NCBI RefSeq assembly: GCF_020511155.1
Contig: NZ_CP041216.1
Coordinates: 372,001 to 436,000, forward strand
Length of the DNA stretch: 64,000 bases
Direction of reading: 5' to 3'
Source of the DNA: Shewanella glacialimarina
GTDB lineage: Bacteria > Pseudomonadota > Gammaproteobacteria > Enterobacterales > Shewanellaceae
Of the stretch, positions 47,825-57,720 are shown in pieces (the stretch's first letter is position 1; the number at the start of each line of letters is the position of its first letter). The notes beneath the pieces are model-generated. The model saw only the letters and a list, made by a program, of their open reading frames with translations, had not been told where the DNA came from and ran no database searches. A program made the translations under genes and the position numbers.

Positions 47825-50152
47825 ATGCAAGTTGAGTCTACATTATTTAGTTATCCCAAATTTTGGGCCGAAAGCTTTGGTGCGGCGCCATTTTTACCTA
47901 TGTCCCGCAAAGAAATGAATAAGTTGGGTTGGGATAGCTGTGACATTATCATTGTGACTGGTGACGCCTACGTCGACCATCCTAGCTTCGGCATGGCCGT
48001 TATTGGCCGCATGTTAGAGGCTCAAGGTTATCGGGTGGGGATCATTTCTCAACCCGACTGGTCAAGCAAAGAAGACTTTATGCAGCTGGGTCGACCAAAC
48101 TTATTTTTTGGTGTCACCGCTGGCAACATGGATTCGATGATCAACCGGTATACCGCTGACCGTAAATTACGCCATGACGATGCTTACACCGCCGGAGATA
48201 TTGGTGGTAAACGCCCTGATCGCGCCGTGACGGTTTATGCCCAGCGTTGTAAAGAAGCATTTAAAGAAATACCTGTAGTAATAGGCGGTATAGAAGCGAG
48301 TTTACGCCGTATTGCTCATTATGATTATTGGTCAGACAAAGTCCGTCGCAGCGTGATTTTTGATGCAAAAGCCGACATTTTGATTTACGGCAATGCCGAG
48401 CGTCCTTTGATGGAAGTTGCTCGCCGTATCGCCAGTGGTGAAGCTATTGGCGATATTGATGATGTGCGTGGCACAGCTGTCATGCGCAAAGAAGCTATGC
48501 CTGGCTGGCGCGGCATGGATTCACGCAAAATTGATCAACTGCATAAAATTGAACCTATACCCAATCCTTATGGAGCTGATGACGTTGGCTGTGCCAAACT
48601 ATCTGGGCCAACGGATAACAAAATTTTTGACAACGATGCGCCTAAAGCGATCAGCGTACAACCGCCTAAACCAAAACCTTGGGATAAAACCTACGTACTG
48701 CTGCCAGCCTATGACAAAGTAGCAAGTGATAAGTATTTATACGCCCACGCATCACGTATTTTACACCAGGAGCAAAATCCAGGTTGTGCCCGTGCGTTAT
48801 TCCAGCCACACGATGCCAATCGTGGTGTGTGGGTTAACCCACCAGCTTGGCCGTTAAATACCGATGAAATGGATGCGGTATTTGATTTACCATACCAGCG
48901 CATTCCGCACCCTGTGTACGGCAAGGAAAAAATTCCTGCTTACGACATGATTAAAACCTCAATCAATATCATGCGTGGTTGTTTTGGTGGTTGTTCATTC
49001 TGTTCGATTACCGAGCATGAAGGGCGAATTATTCAAAGTCGCTCGCAAGAGTCGATCATTAAAGAAATTAAAGATATTCAACAAAAAGTGCCGGGCTTTA
49101 CCGGGGTTATTTCTGACTTAGGCGGCCCAACAGCTAACATGTATCGCTTAGGTTGTACTAGCGAGAAAGCCGAAAAAACCTGTCGCCGTTTATCCTGTGT
49201 TTACCCATCAATATGTGGCCATTTAGGCACAGATCATAAACACACCATCGACTTGTATAAAGCGGCGCGTGAAGTGCCGGGTATTAAAAAGGTATTGATT
49301 GCATCTGGGGTTCGTTACGATTTAGCTATCGAAAACCCAGAGTATATTAGAGAGTTAGCTAAGCACCATGTGGGCGGCTATTTAAAAATAGCCCCTGAAC
49401 ATACCGAAGATGGCCCATTAAGCAAGATGATGAAGCCGGGTATGGGCACCTATGATAAGTTTAAAGAATTGTTCGACAAGTTCTCTAAAGAGGCAGGTAA
49501 AGAACAGTTTTTAATCCCTTACTTTATTTCTGCGCATCCAGGCACTACCGATGAAGACATGGTCAACCTGGCGTTATGGCTTAAAGGTCAAAAATTTAAG
49601 TTAGATCAGGTGCAAAATTTTTATCCTTCACCTATGGCCAATGCGACCACGATTTATCACACTGAGTTAAACTCACTTAAAAATGTGAAGCACACCAGTG
49701 AGATAGTGACAGTACCTAAAAAAGGTCGTCAGCGTAAATTACATAAATTCTTATTACGTTATCATGACCCAGCAGGCTGGCCGATGATCCGTGAAGCCTT
49801 GATAGCCATGGGTAAAGAATCGCTTATTGGTAATAGCCCAAGCTGTTTAGTGCCACCCGAAACCCGCAATGAGCAAACAAAACTTAAGTGGGGCCAAAAG
49901 CCTGCTAAGTCGTCTGCCAAAGCCGATGGTAAGCAAGATGGCCAAAAAGCCATGACCCGTTTTTCATCAAATCAATTTGATGATCGCAAGGGCGAAGCCA
50001 AAGCAGATAAAAAGCCCAAAGCGGCGAATGGACCCGCTAAAGCTGGCACAAGCAAAGCTGGTTCAGGCAAAGCTAATGCTAGTAAATCTAATGCCAGTAA
50101 AGCGGGTGGCAAAAGCAATGGCTGGGCAACACCGTCAAAGCATACACGCTAA
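47825..50152 (+). CDS. ygiQ: YgiQ-family radical SAM protein (UPF0313)
   Basis: 775-residue member of the YgiQ family, with N-terminal DUF3362-type/B12-binding-like part ([18 protein letters not shown]) and a radical SAM domain. The [4Fe-4S] ligands lie in GCFGGCSFC around residues 385-392 (CxxxCxxC), followed by a TIM-barrel core ([20 protein letters not shown]). The reaction catalysed is unknown. The last roughly 60 residues are low-complexity, rich in Lys, Ala, Ser and Gly (repeated KA, SK, NASK), an RNA-binding-like tail that varies between relatives. Stand-alone, followed by a strong terminator. Confidence 0.92.
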   Translation: MQVESTLFSYPKFWAESFGAAPFLPMSRKEMNKLGWDSCDIIIVTGDAYVDHPSFGMAVIGRMLEAQGYRVGIISQPDWSSKEDFMQLGRPNLFFGVTAGNMDSMINRYTADRKLRHDDAYTAGDIGGKRPDRAVTVYAQRCKEAFKEIPVVIGGIEASLRRIAHYDYWSDKVRRSVIFDAKADILIYGNAERPLMEVARRIASGEAIGDIDDVRGTAVMRKEAMPGWRGMDSRKIDQLHKIEPIPNPYGADDVGCAKLSGPTDNKIFDNDAPKAISVQPPKPKPWDKTYVLLPAYDKVASDKYLYAHASRILHQEQNPGCARALFQPHDANRGVWVNPPAWPLNTDEMDAVFDLPYQRIPHPVYGKEKIPAYDMIKTSINIMRGCFGGCSFCSITEHEGRIIQSRSQESIIKEIKDIQQKVPGFTGVISDLGGPTANMYRLGCTSEKAEKTCRRLSCVYPSICGHLGTDHKHTIDLYKAAREVPGIKKVLIASGVRYDLAIENPEYIRELAKHHVGGYLKIAPEHTEDGPLSKMMKPGMGTYDKFKELFDKFSKEAGKEQFLIPYFISAHPGTTDEDMVNLALWLKGQKFKLDQVQNFYPSPMANATTIYHTELNSLKNVKHTSEIVTVPKKGRQRKLHKFLLRYHDPAGWPMIREALIAMGKESLIGNSPSCLVPPETRNEQTKLKWGQKPAKSSAKADGKQDGQKAMTRFSSNQFDDRKGEAKADKKPKAANGPAKAGTSKAGSGKANASKSNASKAGGKSNGWATPSKHTR

Positions 50153-50182
50153 GATGCACTAGTTAGGTTTATTTGATTCATC

Positions 50183-50215
50183 AAAGCCGTACAGTTTAAC
50201 TGTACGGCTTTTTTA
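50183..50215 (+). terminator. Terminator of ygiQ
   Basis: Near-perfect stem AAAGCCGTACAGTT / AACTGTACGGCTTT followed by TTTTA, about 30 nt past the stop. Confidence 0.9.
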
Positions 50216-50336
50216 TTAGCTAAATTTGGGGCTAGGCTCAATTATTTAAACGACTTCCTTTCGGTGCATTTATTCAGGTTCAATTCAAAAAAAACTGCTA
50301 TGGTTGCCAATCTTACCCATACCAATAGGCATAATA

Positions 50337-50930
50337 ATGACAACAACTCCTATCAAATCAGCCCTATCTTTATCATTACTTACGACAGCACTTTTTTCCG
50401 TTGCAAGCCTTGCGGCGGATGACATTCAAAATCAATATTTTGATGCCTTATCCGCCCACTGTGGTAAAGCATTTGAAGGCGTGGTTACCGCAGGTAGCAG
50501 TGCTGATGATGGTTTTAGCGGCAAAAAATTGGTGATGCATGTACGTGAATGTAGCGACACCGAATTAAAAGTGCCATTTCATGTTGGCGATGACCATTCT
50601 CGTACTTGGGTGATCACTAAAACTGAAACCGGTTTACGCTTAAAGCATGATCACCGTCATAAGGATGGCACAGAAGATAAAGTGACCATGTACGGTGGCG
50701 ATACCGCAGATTCGGGCACGGTTACCCAACAATCTTTTCCGGTTGATGCTGAGTCCATTGCCAACTTTAAGCAAAACGGTCTAGATCAGTCAGTGACCAA
50801 TGTATGGCACATGTATATTGAGCCAAACACCTTTACTTACCGCCTAACTCGCGAAGAGCGTAACTTTAGAGTCGACTTTGACTTGACCAAACCCGTCGCA
50901 TTACCGCCAACGCCTTGGGGGCATAAGTAA
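50337..50930 (+). CDS. Small secreted protein of unknown function
   Basis: Start taken at ATG 50337, with AGG 7 nt upstream, which opens a signal peptide (SALSLSLLTTALFSVASLA then ADD); an in-frame ATG at 50304 would delay it. The 197-residue product has two Cys (SAHCGKAFEG and VRECSDTEL) that likely form a disulfide in the periplasm, many His and Asp (FHVGDDHSRTW, LKHDHRHKDG), and ends PPTPWGHK. I recognise similar conserved hypothetical proteins in marine gammaproteobacteria but no function. Lipocalin-like beta structure is plausible. Stand-alone. Confidence 0.7.
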   Translation: MTTTPIKSALSLSLLTTALFSVASLAADDIQNQYFDALSAHCGKAFEGVVTAGSSADDGFSGKKLVMHVRECSDTELKVPFHVGDDHSRTWVITKTETGLRLKHDHRHKDGTEDKVTMYGGDTADSGTVTQQSFPVDAESIANFKQNGLDQSVTNVWHMYIEPNTFTYRLTREERNFRVDFDLTKPVALPPTPWGHK

Positions 50931-50964
50931 GTTTTTGCTGAAAGCATGCAGGTTCTAGAAATAC

Positions 50965-51245
50965 TTAACGTGTAAACTTTCTGCGGTGCGTCACAGATTG
51001 CTTAAAAGATAACAGCAAAATCGCAGGATTCCATCCTGCACCGGCCAAAAGGGTATCTACAGCAATACCCTCTTGGAACACCCTGCCGCCCCAGACGAAA
51101 AATGCTGAAAAGCGCATCTTTTCGATGGGTATCGATCCAGCTTTTACCCACGTCGGCCATTGTCGACAATCCCTAACGCTTCCGACGGGCCGTCCCTGGC
51201 CCAACGTAAGCTAGCGTGGCATCCATGCCAAGCTCACGGAATTGT
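50965..51245. repeat. GC-rich hairpin-dense intergenic element
   Basis: Clearly more GC-rich than its flanks. It contains several hairpins in series: GCAGGAT-TCC-ATCCTGC, GGGTAT-(8)-ATACCC, GGGCC-GTCCCT-GGCCC and GGCAT-CC-ATGCC. No open frame looks protein-like. I recall sequences of this type repeated in Shewanella genomes, but a search was not run. Mobile non-coding repeat or structured RNA are the two readings. Confidence 0.55.
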
Positions 51246-51264
51246 CTCGATGACCTCAATTCAA

Positions 51265-51599
51265 ATGAAGTCTGATAGTGATATACTGATACAAGTAGTT
51301 ATTTTTAATGGAAAATTTAGTTTCAAGTGTGACAAAAACCTTGAATTAAACCCACAAATCAGATTAAAGTATAGCCACTTAAGGGTAGGCTTAGCTCGAA
51401 ACAATCATCGAGCACGCCATTTAGGGAAGAAGAAGCCATTCAGCGGTGATGTGTCAATCGACTGATTTATAGAGATCACTCTGACCCAGTTATTGCAGTA
51501 GGTATTTTCGCACTAGCGCTTCCTATCAGTTTTTTGTTGATTGTATTATTTAGATTTATTCAAAAATGGGGTACTCATTTCAGAGCACCCCAAAGGTAG
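51265..51599 (+). pseudogene. Possible frameshifted small membrane protein
   Basis: A plausible frame (MKSDSDILIQVVIFNGKFSF onward) runs from ATG 51265 to TGA 51463 and ends KKPFSGDVSID. In the next frame the sequence continues without a stop to TAG 51597 and encodes LIYRDHSDPVIAVGIFALAL, then PISFLLIVLFRFIQKW, which looks like a genuine membrane helix with basic flank. Adding one base near 51462 joins the two into about 111 residues. No ribosome site is evident. It ends 3 nt from the convergent YHYH gene. Chance is a real alternative; no family recognised. Confidence 0.35.
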
Positions 51600-51602
51600 C
51601 GG

Positions 51603-54446
51603 CTAGTTATTATTTATGTTTAGGTCTTGAGGCGTACCCCTAAAACACCCTACGTTATAAGGGAAATCATATGTCCAGTGGTAGTGGAACATATTACGAG
51701 TTTCACCATCCCATTCTATTTCATGGGTATGACCATGGCATTCATCCAGATCTGCTGATGTTAACACCTTTCCATCTTCTCCTCTTGGACCAAAAATACC
51801 AAAGCCATCTTGGATATATCCCATCAGTTTAGAGTGTCCGCCATTATCTGGATCTAGCTTTGCTGATACATTTTCAGCAAGATAGTGGTAGTGGTATGTT
51901 TCAGTGCCGTCAGTATGCCCACCACTGCTGTCTAGCATTTCATAGGCAGAGGCATCGGTGCCAACAGTTGAAGCGCCTTGATAAATAGCAGAGCCAGTAA
52001 GTGAAATGCCATTGGCCCCAAACCCAACACAGTTAGGCTGGGCATTGACGCTTGGAATAGCATCAAAGCTTATTTGGATATTGTGTGATCGAATCAAATT
52101 TGGGTTTTTATCATATCCATAGGCGACAGTGCCACGCTCAATGGGGAAGGTGCCGGTCGCTGTTGTTGGCAGGTTGTTTCCGGTGATGAGGCGCTTTCCT
52201 TGGCCATCAAGCGTCACGCTGAACTCACTGGCAAAATAACTTTCACCCTCAACTTGGGGTTTAAGAATATAGTTCCAGGTACCATCTGCATTGGTCCAGT
52301 CGTCGGAAGGCGCTGCTCCAGCACCATCTGCAGGAAGCCGACAAAGCCAGAGTTTACCGACTTCAGGCGTATCATCGCCATTTATCCGCTGCAGAATAAG
52401 CGGGTCACCAATGGGAAGGTGGGTTAAGTCGGCATTCACCTTGCTGTCGTTACAAGTGACGCTAACATCGGCGATATTGGAGCTCATGGTGCCGGACCCA
52501 TTATTAATGTTACAGGTGTGATTATCGGGTAGGGTAATTAACTGGATATTATACGCAGCGCTTTCGCTCACGGTTTCTGTGAATGTAAATCTTGTTGCAC
52601 CAGCAGAAATTGCTAAGGTTTCATTACCATTAAAAAGACTCAAGCCATCGGCGTGAAGCCCTGAAATTTCGCCCGCTAATATCAATTCACTGGCCGAATC
52701 CTTGTTTAAAGATAACAACTCTTCCCAGCCAACGCGTTCAGCGCGGTAGATCTTGTTATTGTTAACATGTAATTCCCAAACAACTTGCGATGGATTAGCG
52801 GCGGTCACTTCAACCAAATAAGCATTGTCATTACTGCCTGGTCCTCCAGCCGTGATCAGAATATTACCATTGGGCAGTTCATCAACATCCCCTAAAGATT
52901 GAGTATACTTATCAACAATATGCTCCCAAACTTGGGTTGCTGTCTTGGTATCAGCATTAACTCGATACTTAACGGCACGGCTGTTATTCTGCGAACCCGC
53001 TAACTCAGCTTCGTTACGATTATCAAACATCAGATAGTCTCCGTTGGCGGTTTGCATCGGCGCGTGTTGCGCTGACATCCAACTGCCTTGTTCTAGACTG
53101 ATAAATTTGTCCTGTAACGACTGTTTTTGGGTACCTTCAGCGCTGCCAAGGATCCAGTTAATATCGCCACTCTGGTGATTAATATTGACGACCCAGCTTT
53201 GAGATCGAACGGAGAGTAACAGCGAACCATCGTCTTGCTGCTGTATTGCATTGGCATGTGTCCACTCCATTGCACCATCAACGACACGTGTCGATAATGC
53301 TCCGGGGAAACGTTCGGTATCGAGATGGTCGAAGCTCGACCATTGCCATACTAAGGTTCCTGAAGGGTTATATTCCTCGATACGATCACCTTTTAGTGAG
53401 TTGCCATTAACATCTTCAAATTCGTTAACCAACACCACAATATTGCCATTATCTAAAATGCTTGCTTCGTGATGGTAGGTAGGGAGTGGGTAAGAGGATA
53501 AAATATTACCTTCTATGTCTATTACCCACACTTCGCGCCTCAGCATTAACATTATTTTGCCATCGCCAAGGTATTTGATGGCAGGAGAACTCGCTAACAT
53601 AGGAACATCAGTGTTGTGTAAATACCAAACAACTTGACCTGCTTCATCTACGCCAATAAAACGGGCATCTGTATCAGCCACCGAAAAAAAGGTAACGCCT
53701 GGATAGCTATTATCACTGCTAGTTTTTAATTGAATATCAGGCAAGCTAAAGGGGAGGCTGGGCGTGGTGTAAGCTTTTGGTTCGCTGCTTGTTACTTCGC
53801 CGGATTGACTGGTGATCACGGCGGTGAATTGGTAGTTGGTTTCTGGCCTTAACCCAACCACGGTTAAATCATGGGTTAGTGCAGCTGCAGACTTTGAGGT
53901 TGCTCGGCTTGGTGTATCTACCGACTCAAATTGAATGGACACCTCAGTGACTTCACTTGTAGTCACATTTGCATTAACCATTAGCACATTGCTGTCGTGA
54001 GCACTGAGACTAAAGTCAAAATCAACAGTAGTTCCATCACTATTAGCCTTCGTAGCAGTGATTGTCACCACATCGGCAGGGCTATTAACCTTGCCATCAT
54101 TCACAACCAGTGAAATATTATAGCTACCATCAAGATCGCTAGTGAAACTTGGACTCACGCTACTGGGACTACTCAATGTTGCGCCGCTACCGCTTGGTAT
54201 ACCCGTTAGCATCCATTGGTAAGTCAGTGAGTCGTTATCAGGATCTGAACTACGGTTTCCATTGAGGGAGACAAGGCTACCCGTAGTGATATTTAGGTTG
54301 TCGCCAGCGTCTGCGATAGGCGCACTATTTGTGATCCCCGTATCAGTGCCAGGATCATTAGCAGTTTCAGCGCCTCCTCCGCAACCAGATAGTAAACTCA
54401 AACTAGTAACTAAAATGGGTACTAATATTCGATGATTAACTTTCAT
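51603..54446 (-). CDS. Lipoprotein with PKD-like, arylsulfotransferase-like propeller and C-terminal YHYH domains
   Basis: 947 residues from ATG 54446, preceded by AAGGAG at 6 nt; an earlier in-frame start would add 16 residues before the signal peptide. Order: signal peptide and lipobox LLSGC, Ser/Thr/Asp-rich linker, PKD/cadherin-like Ig domain about 35-130 (PIADAGDNLNITTGSLVSLNG, SSDPDNDSLTYQWML), a FN3-like domain about 135-225, an arylsulfotransferase-like propeller about 230-600 (VVWYLHNTD, HHEASILDNGNIVVLVNEF, EWTHANAIQQQDDGSLLLSVR, INWILGS, SAQHAPMQTANGDYLMFDN, PNGNILITAGG), then a YHYH domain (TDGTETYHYHYLAEN, DECHGHTHEIEW, NMFHYHWTYDFPYNVGCFRG). Catalytic His for sulfotransfer cannot be confirmed. 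Its role is unknown; a surface enzyme or metal-binding lipoprotein is plausible. Confidence 0.8.
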   Translation of the reverse strand: MKVNHRILVPILVTSLSLLSGCGGGAETANDPGTDTGITNSAPIADAGDNLNITTGSLVSLNGNRSSDPDNDSLTYQWMLTGIPSGSGATLSSPSSVSPSFTSDLDGSYNISLVVNDGKVNSPADVVTITATKANSDGTTVDFDFSLSAHDSNVLMVNANVTTSEVTEVSIQFESVDTPSRATSKSAAALTHDLTVVGLRPETNYQFTAVITSQSGEVTSSEPKAYTTPSLPFSLPDIQLKTSSDNSYPGVTFFSVADTDARFIGVDEAGQVVWYLHNTDVPMLASSPAIKYLGDGKIMLMLRREVWVIDIEGNILSSYPLPTYHHEASILDNGNIVVLVNEFEDVNGNSLKGDRIEEYNPSGTLVWQWSSFDHLDTERFPGALSTRVVDGAMEWTHANAIQQQDDGSLLLSVRSQSWVVNINHQSGDINWILGSAEGTQKQSLQDKFISLEQGSWMSAQHAPMQTANGDYLMFDNRNEAELAGSQNNSRAVKYRVNADTKTATQVWEHIVDKYTQSLGDVDELPNGNILITAGGPGSNDNAYLVEVTAANPSQVVWELHVNNNKIYRAERVGWEELLSLNKDSASELILAGEISGLHADGLSLFNGNETLAISAGATRFTFTETVSESAAYNIQLITLPDNHTCNINNGSGTMSSNIADVSVTCNDSKVNADLTHLPIGDPLILQRINGDDTPEVGKLWLCRLPADGAGAAPSDDWTNADGTWNYILKPQVEGESYFASEFSVTLDGQGKRLITGNNLPTTATGTFPIERGTVAYGYDKNPNLIRSHNIQISFDAIPSVNAQPNCVGFGANGISLTGSAIYQGASTVGTDASAYEMLDSSGGHTDGTETYHYHYLAENVSAKLDPDNGGHSKLMGYIQDGFGIFGPRGEDGKVLTSADLDECHGHTHEIEWDGETRNMFHYHWTYDFPYNVGCFRGTPQDLNINNN

Positions 54447-54851
54447 TTGACACTCCTTTTTTATCATTAGTACATAGTTCACCTCGTTCTGCATTTACCT
54501 TTACTCAGCTTTATTTATCTTTACTCACCTTTACTCCTTTAAGATGCCTAAATAATGATGAACTCAGCGATTGCGATAATGACCCGAGTGATGTCTGAAT
54601 TTAGTGGGGTCAGTGTAAAAGATAAGTTAACCCATTATCTTTTATCTTGTTTGGTATAGCTTTTTCCTGCAGCTATCAATGAAGCTAAATCGTGTATTAG
54701 TCTTAGGGTCAGTATTAGTCGGGTCAGGGTAAACATTTATCGCAGATGATTGTAGTGCCATTCTGCTTCTGGTTATTTCCGCAGGTTGCGGTGTTATCTT
54801 TAACTCATTCATTGAATTATAGCTGTACATAAAATTGGTAAAGAAACAAAC
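54447..54851. other. Intergenic region with repeated GGGTCAG motifs
   Basis: No gene supported. The motif GGGTCAG occurs three times within about 125 bases near 54608, 54709 and 54722 (GGGTCAGTGTAAA, GGGTCAGTATTAG, GGGTCAGGGTAAA), and CTTTACTC-like T-rich repeats occur at 54500-54540. These look like debris of a repeat or transposase-associated element. Confidence 0.4.
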
Positions 54852-54880
54852 AAAAATGGCTACCTCAGGTAGCCATTTTT
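54852..54880 (-). terminator. Hairpin, perfect AAAAATGGCTACC stem
   Basis: Perfect inverted repeat AAAAATGGCTACC / GGTAGCCATTTTT with a 3-nt loop, 50 nt past the stop of the SYLF gene and in the correct position to terminate it. Confidence 0.85.
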
Positions 54881-54930
54881 ATTGGATAAAACTCACTGGA
54901 TGAAACTAAATCATCGCAGTTTAACTTGTG

Positions 54931-55509
54931 TTACTTAGCATCAAAAGTAAACGACTGCCCCGCTAATGCGGCTTCGTACATTAAGCCACCTTTTGCTGCG
55001 GTGAAGATAGCCATATTATTGATGTAAACAGCGTTTGCCGCATGATTACTGCCAGCTTGTCCCGCGCCTGCTGAGTTACCTGTCGTACCGACTTGAGCAC
55101 TGGCACCGACGTTAATTGCTACCGCAGAGGCCTGGGCGCTAAACTCAAAACTACCGCTGGTAAAGTCATTATAGGCTTGAGCATTTTTGAAGAAGATGAT
55201 TTCGCTATAAGCTTGGCCACCTAGCTGAAAACCAATCGATATTTGCGTTAAGCTTGAGTCACCAGTGTGCACACCACTTTTATACACACGACCTTTACCA
55301 TAGGCTGCGCCAATGCCAATGCCACCTTTTCCTACCGTGGGGAAAAGCGCGTAACCATATGCGGTATTAAAAAATGCTTGGGTTTCAGTCGCTTTTTTGA
55401 AATTAGTAATCGCATCGGGATAACTTGATTCATCAGCATAACTTACAGGGCTTAATAACAAAGATAAGCTAACCATAGTTGTACTAAGCAGGGTGAGTAA
55501 ACGTGTCAT
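54931..55509 (-). CDS. SYLF-domain (Ysc84-like) secreted lipid-binding protein
   Basis: 192-residue precursor with signal peptide (LLSTTMVSLSLLLSPVSYA-DE). The SYLF domain is recognised from AFFNTAYGYALFPTVGKGGIGIGAAYGKGRVY, QISIGFQLGGQAYSEIIFF and GLMYEAALAGQSFTF. In eukaryotes the domain binds phosphoinositides; bacterial members are periplasmic and of unsettled function. Stand-alone between a terminator and the S9 peptidase gene. Internal Ala/Gly/Ser-rich segment (INVGASAQVGTTGNSAGAGQAG) resembles a flexible loop. Confidence 0.85.
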   Translation of the reverse strand: MTRLLTLLSTTMVSLSLLLSPVSYADESSYPDAITNFKKATETQAFFNTAYGYALFPTVGKGGIGIGAAYGKGRVYKSGVHTGDSSLTQISIGFQLGGQAYSEIIFFKNAQAYNDFTSGSFEFSAQASAVAINVGASAQVGTTGNSAGAGQAGSNHAANAVYINNMAIFTAAKGGLMYEAALAGQSFTFDAK

Positions 55510-55647
55510 AAATACCTCAATAGGGTGTATTTGTGTCGTAATAATATGAGTAAGCTAACATACTGAGCATACTCAATACCGTGAAAAATGAATATTAATT
55601 AAGCCAAGCTACTCTTATTTTAACTATTTACCCGCTTTATCGACTTA

Positions 55648-57711
55648 TTATTTATCCAGCACATAATATTCAAACCACTTTTTGTCCCACTCCATTTTGG
55701 CTTTGCGGTGCTGATAAAGGTTAAGTCCGTGCCCCTCGCCAGGATAAACAATCATCTCTACCGGGACATTTAAGTAGTGTTTTAAACTGCGATAAAGCCC
55801 TTGGGCATGGCCGACCGGAACACGTTGGTCATGTTCGCCAATATGAATAAGTGTAGGGGTGTTAATGTTATTGGCATAGGTTAAAGATGAGGCTTTATCA
55901 TAAGCGTCTGGCTGCGCCCAAGGCAGTCCTTGCATAAAGTTAATCACATGACCTGGAGTGTCTTCTTGCATCCACTGTAAACGCTGGTCGAACACACCTG
56001 CACCTGAACTAGCTGCTTTAAAGCGATTAGTGGTACTGATTAACGCATTAGTCAGGTAGCCGCCATTACTCCAGCCCATTACCGCCATTTTCTCGCCATC
56101 AACAATGCCATCAATAATTAACTTATCGACACCGGCCATAATATCAGCCACCTCGATTTGATGCTCTTTACCGACAAGATCGGTTAAAAACTTATCGCCA
56201 TAGCCTGTAGAGCCGCGATAGTTAGGCGATAGCAGTGCCCAACCGCTAGCTGGAAATGTTGCACGCCCATATGAGCGATGCTGCAATGAATAAGGTGTGG
56301 CAGCGGTAGGGCCGCCATGAATTTGCACCACTAAAGGTAATTTACCCTGGGATTTTTTATAACCGTAGGGCAGTTCTAAAATACCTTCAACAGTTGCCCC
56401 ATCGGGGGCTTTCCAGGTGACTACTGATATTTGCGGTAACTGCCAGCTATCGACTTGCGGATTGATATTAGTTAAGCGTTTAAATTGGCTGCGTTTATAG
56501 TCGGCGTCGGCGATAAATAAGTCATGAAAATGGGTCAAGCTATTATGGCTAAATACCACTTGTTTACCTGATGCGCCAAAACTGTAGCTACCTACTACAG
56601 TATCACCGGCTAACACGCTACGTGTATCGCCTACTTTACCTTTATTTATTTGGCTGCAGAATAATTGCGTGCGGGCCGATTGTGCGCCGAGATAACATAA
56701 CTCATTACTTTTGGGGCGCCATTGAATATCGCCACCTTGAAAGGTAGTTTTGCCTATTGGCTTAAGTTCTATTGTTGGCGTATTTGCTTGGGTATTGACC
56801 ACAAATAATTTGCCAGGATAACCATCAAAATCGATTCTAAAAGCCAGTTGCTGGTTATCTTGATGCCAATCTAAACCCAATAACCAACCATAAGGCGAAG
56901 GTGCTTGTTGGCGCCATTGTTTATCATCTATGACTTTATTACTGGCGGTTTTAACATCAAAAATTTCAATGTTAGACCAACCTTCATAATAAACCAGTTC
57001 ATTGTCGCTGGTGGTAATACGGGCGATTTTACTGCCGCTGTCATTAACATTGAATTGCCAAACCACTTTGTCATCATCTAGCACTGTTTTCTGTTTGAAG
57101 TTAGTGAGATCAAGCACCTTCAATGGATTAGTGTCGCGTTTACCATGGGCATACTTAGGCGCAGAATAATTGGCGCGCATCTCTGCCCATTGATCAGTAT
57201 CTGTGGATTCTTTATTGGCTAAAAAATAAAGAGATTTACTGTCAGCACTTAATTGGAATGCGTTGACCCCCAATTCTTCTTTGGTCATAGGCTGAATAGC
57301 TAGGTTAGCTAATGTGATGCGAAAAACTTGGTTTTTGCCGTTAAACGGGGCTTTAGCATTGTCTTTTTTATCGGCAGAGATAAAGTAAATAAACTCGCCA
57401 TCATGGCTCCATACTGGGCTTGATTCATTGTCATGGGTAAAGGTTAGGCGTTGGCTTTTTTTATCTTGGGTGTTAATCAGCCATAGATCAGATTGGGCTT
57501 TATCTAACGCTTCGTCCCAACGGCTTTCCAACCAAACGGCTTGTTTGGCATTAGGGCTAATCGCCACATCTTGCATTTGACCTATGTCGAAAAAATCATC
57601 AATGGTAATCGCGTGAGTACGAGGAGTAGTTGCGGGTGCAGCCTGTGCATCAATAGCCAAAGGGCTTGAAAGCAGTATTGCCATCATGCTGATGTAAGAA
57701 TAAATACGCAT
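55648..57711 (-). CDS. S9-family prolyl oligopeptidase (acylaminoacyl-peptidase-like), exported
   Basis: Serine peptidase cutting small peptides. The 687-residue precursor has a signal peptide (MMAILLSSPLAIDAQA-AP), an N-terminal beta-propeller of WD/TolB-like repeats (SPVWSHDGEFIYFIS, SKIARITTSDNELVY) and a C-terminal alpha/beta-hydrolase domain. The nucleophile is in MGWSNGGYLTNAL, the acid in HIGEHDQRVPVGHA, and the His in YPGEGHGLNLYQ (about residue 661). The catalytic triad is intact. A membrane-protein gene ends 9 nt upstream of its start, so the two form an operon. Periplasmic peptide scavenging is the likely role. Confidence 0.92.
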   Translation of the reverse strand: MRIYSYISMMAILLSSPLAIDAQAAPATTPRTHAITIDDFFDIGQMQDVAISPNAKQAVWLESRWDEALDKAQSDLWLINTQDKKSQRLTFTHDNESSPVWSHDGEFIYFISADKKDNAKAPFNGKNQVFRITLANLAIQPMTKEELGVNAFQLSADSKSLYFLANKESTDTDQWAEMRANYSAPKYAHGKRDTNPLKVLDLTNFKQKTVLDDDKVVWQFNVNDSGSKIARITTSDNELVYYEGWSNIEIFDVKTASNKVIDDKQWRQQAPSPYGWLLGLDWHQDNQQLAFRIDFDGYPGKLFVVNTQANTPTIELKPIGKTTFQGGDIQWRPKSNELCYLGAQSARTQLFCSQINKGKVGDTRSVLAGDTVVGSYSFGASGKQVVFSHNSLTHFHDLFIADADYKRSQFKRLTNINPQVDSWQLPQISVVTWKAPDGATVEGILELPYGYKKSQGKLPLVVQIHGGPTAATPYSLQHRSYGRATFPASGWALLSPNYRGSTGYGDKFLTDLVGKEHQIEVADIMAGVDKLIIDGIVDGEKMAVMGWSNGGYLTNALISTTNRFKAASSGAGVFDQRLQWMQEDTPGHVINFMQGLPWAQPDAYDKASSLTYANNINTPTLIHIGEHDQRVPVGHAQGLYRSLKHYLNVPVEMIVYPGEGHGLNLYQHRKAKMEWDKKWFEYYVLDK

Positions 57712-57720
57712 GGTATTCCT

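Noticed and set aside
54642-54830. 62-codon minus-strand frame
   Set aside because: No recognisable features, lies in a repeat-like gap, and lacks a ribosome site.
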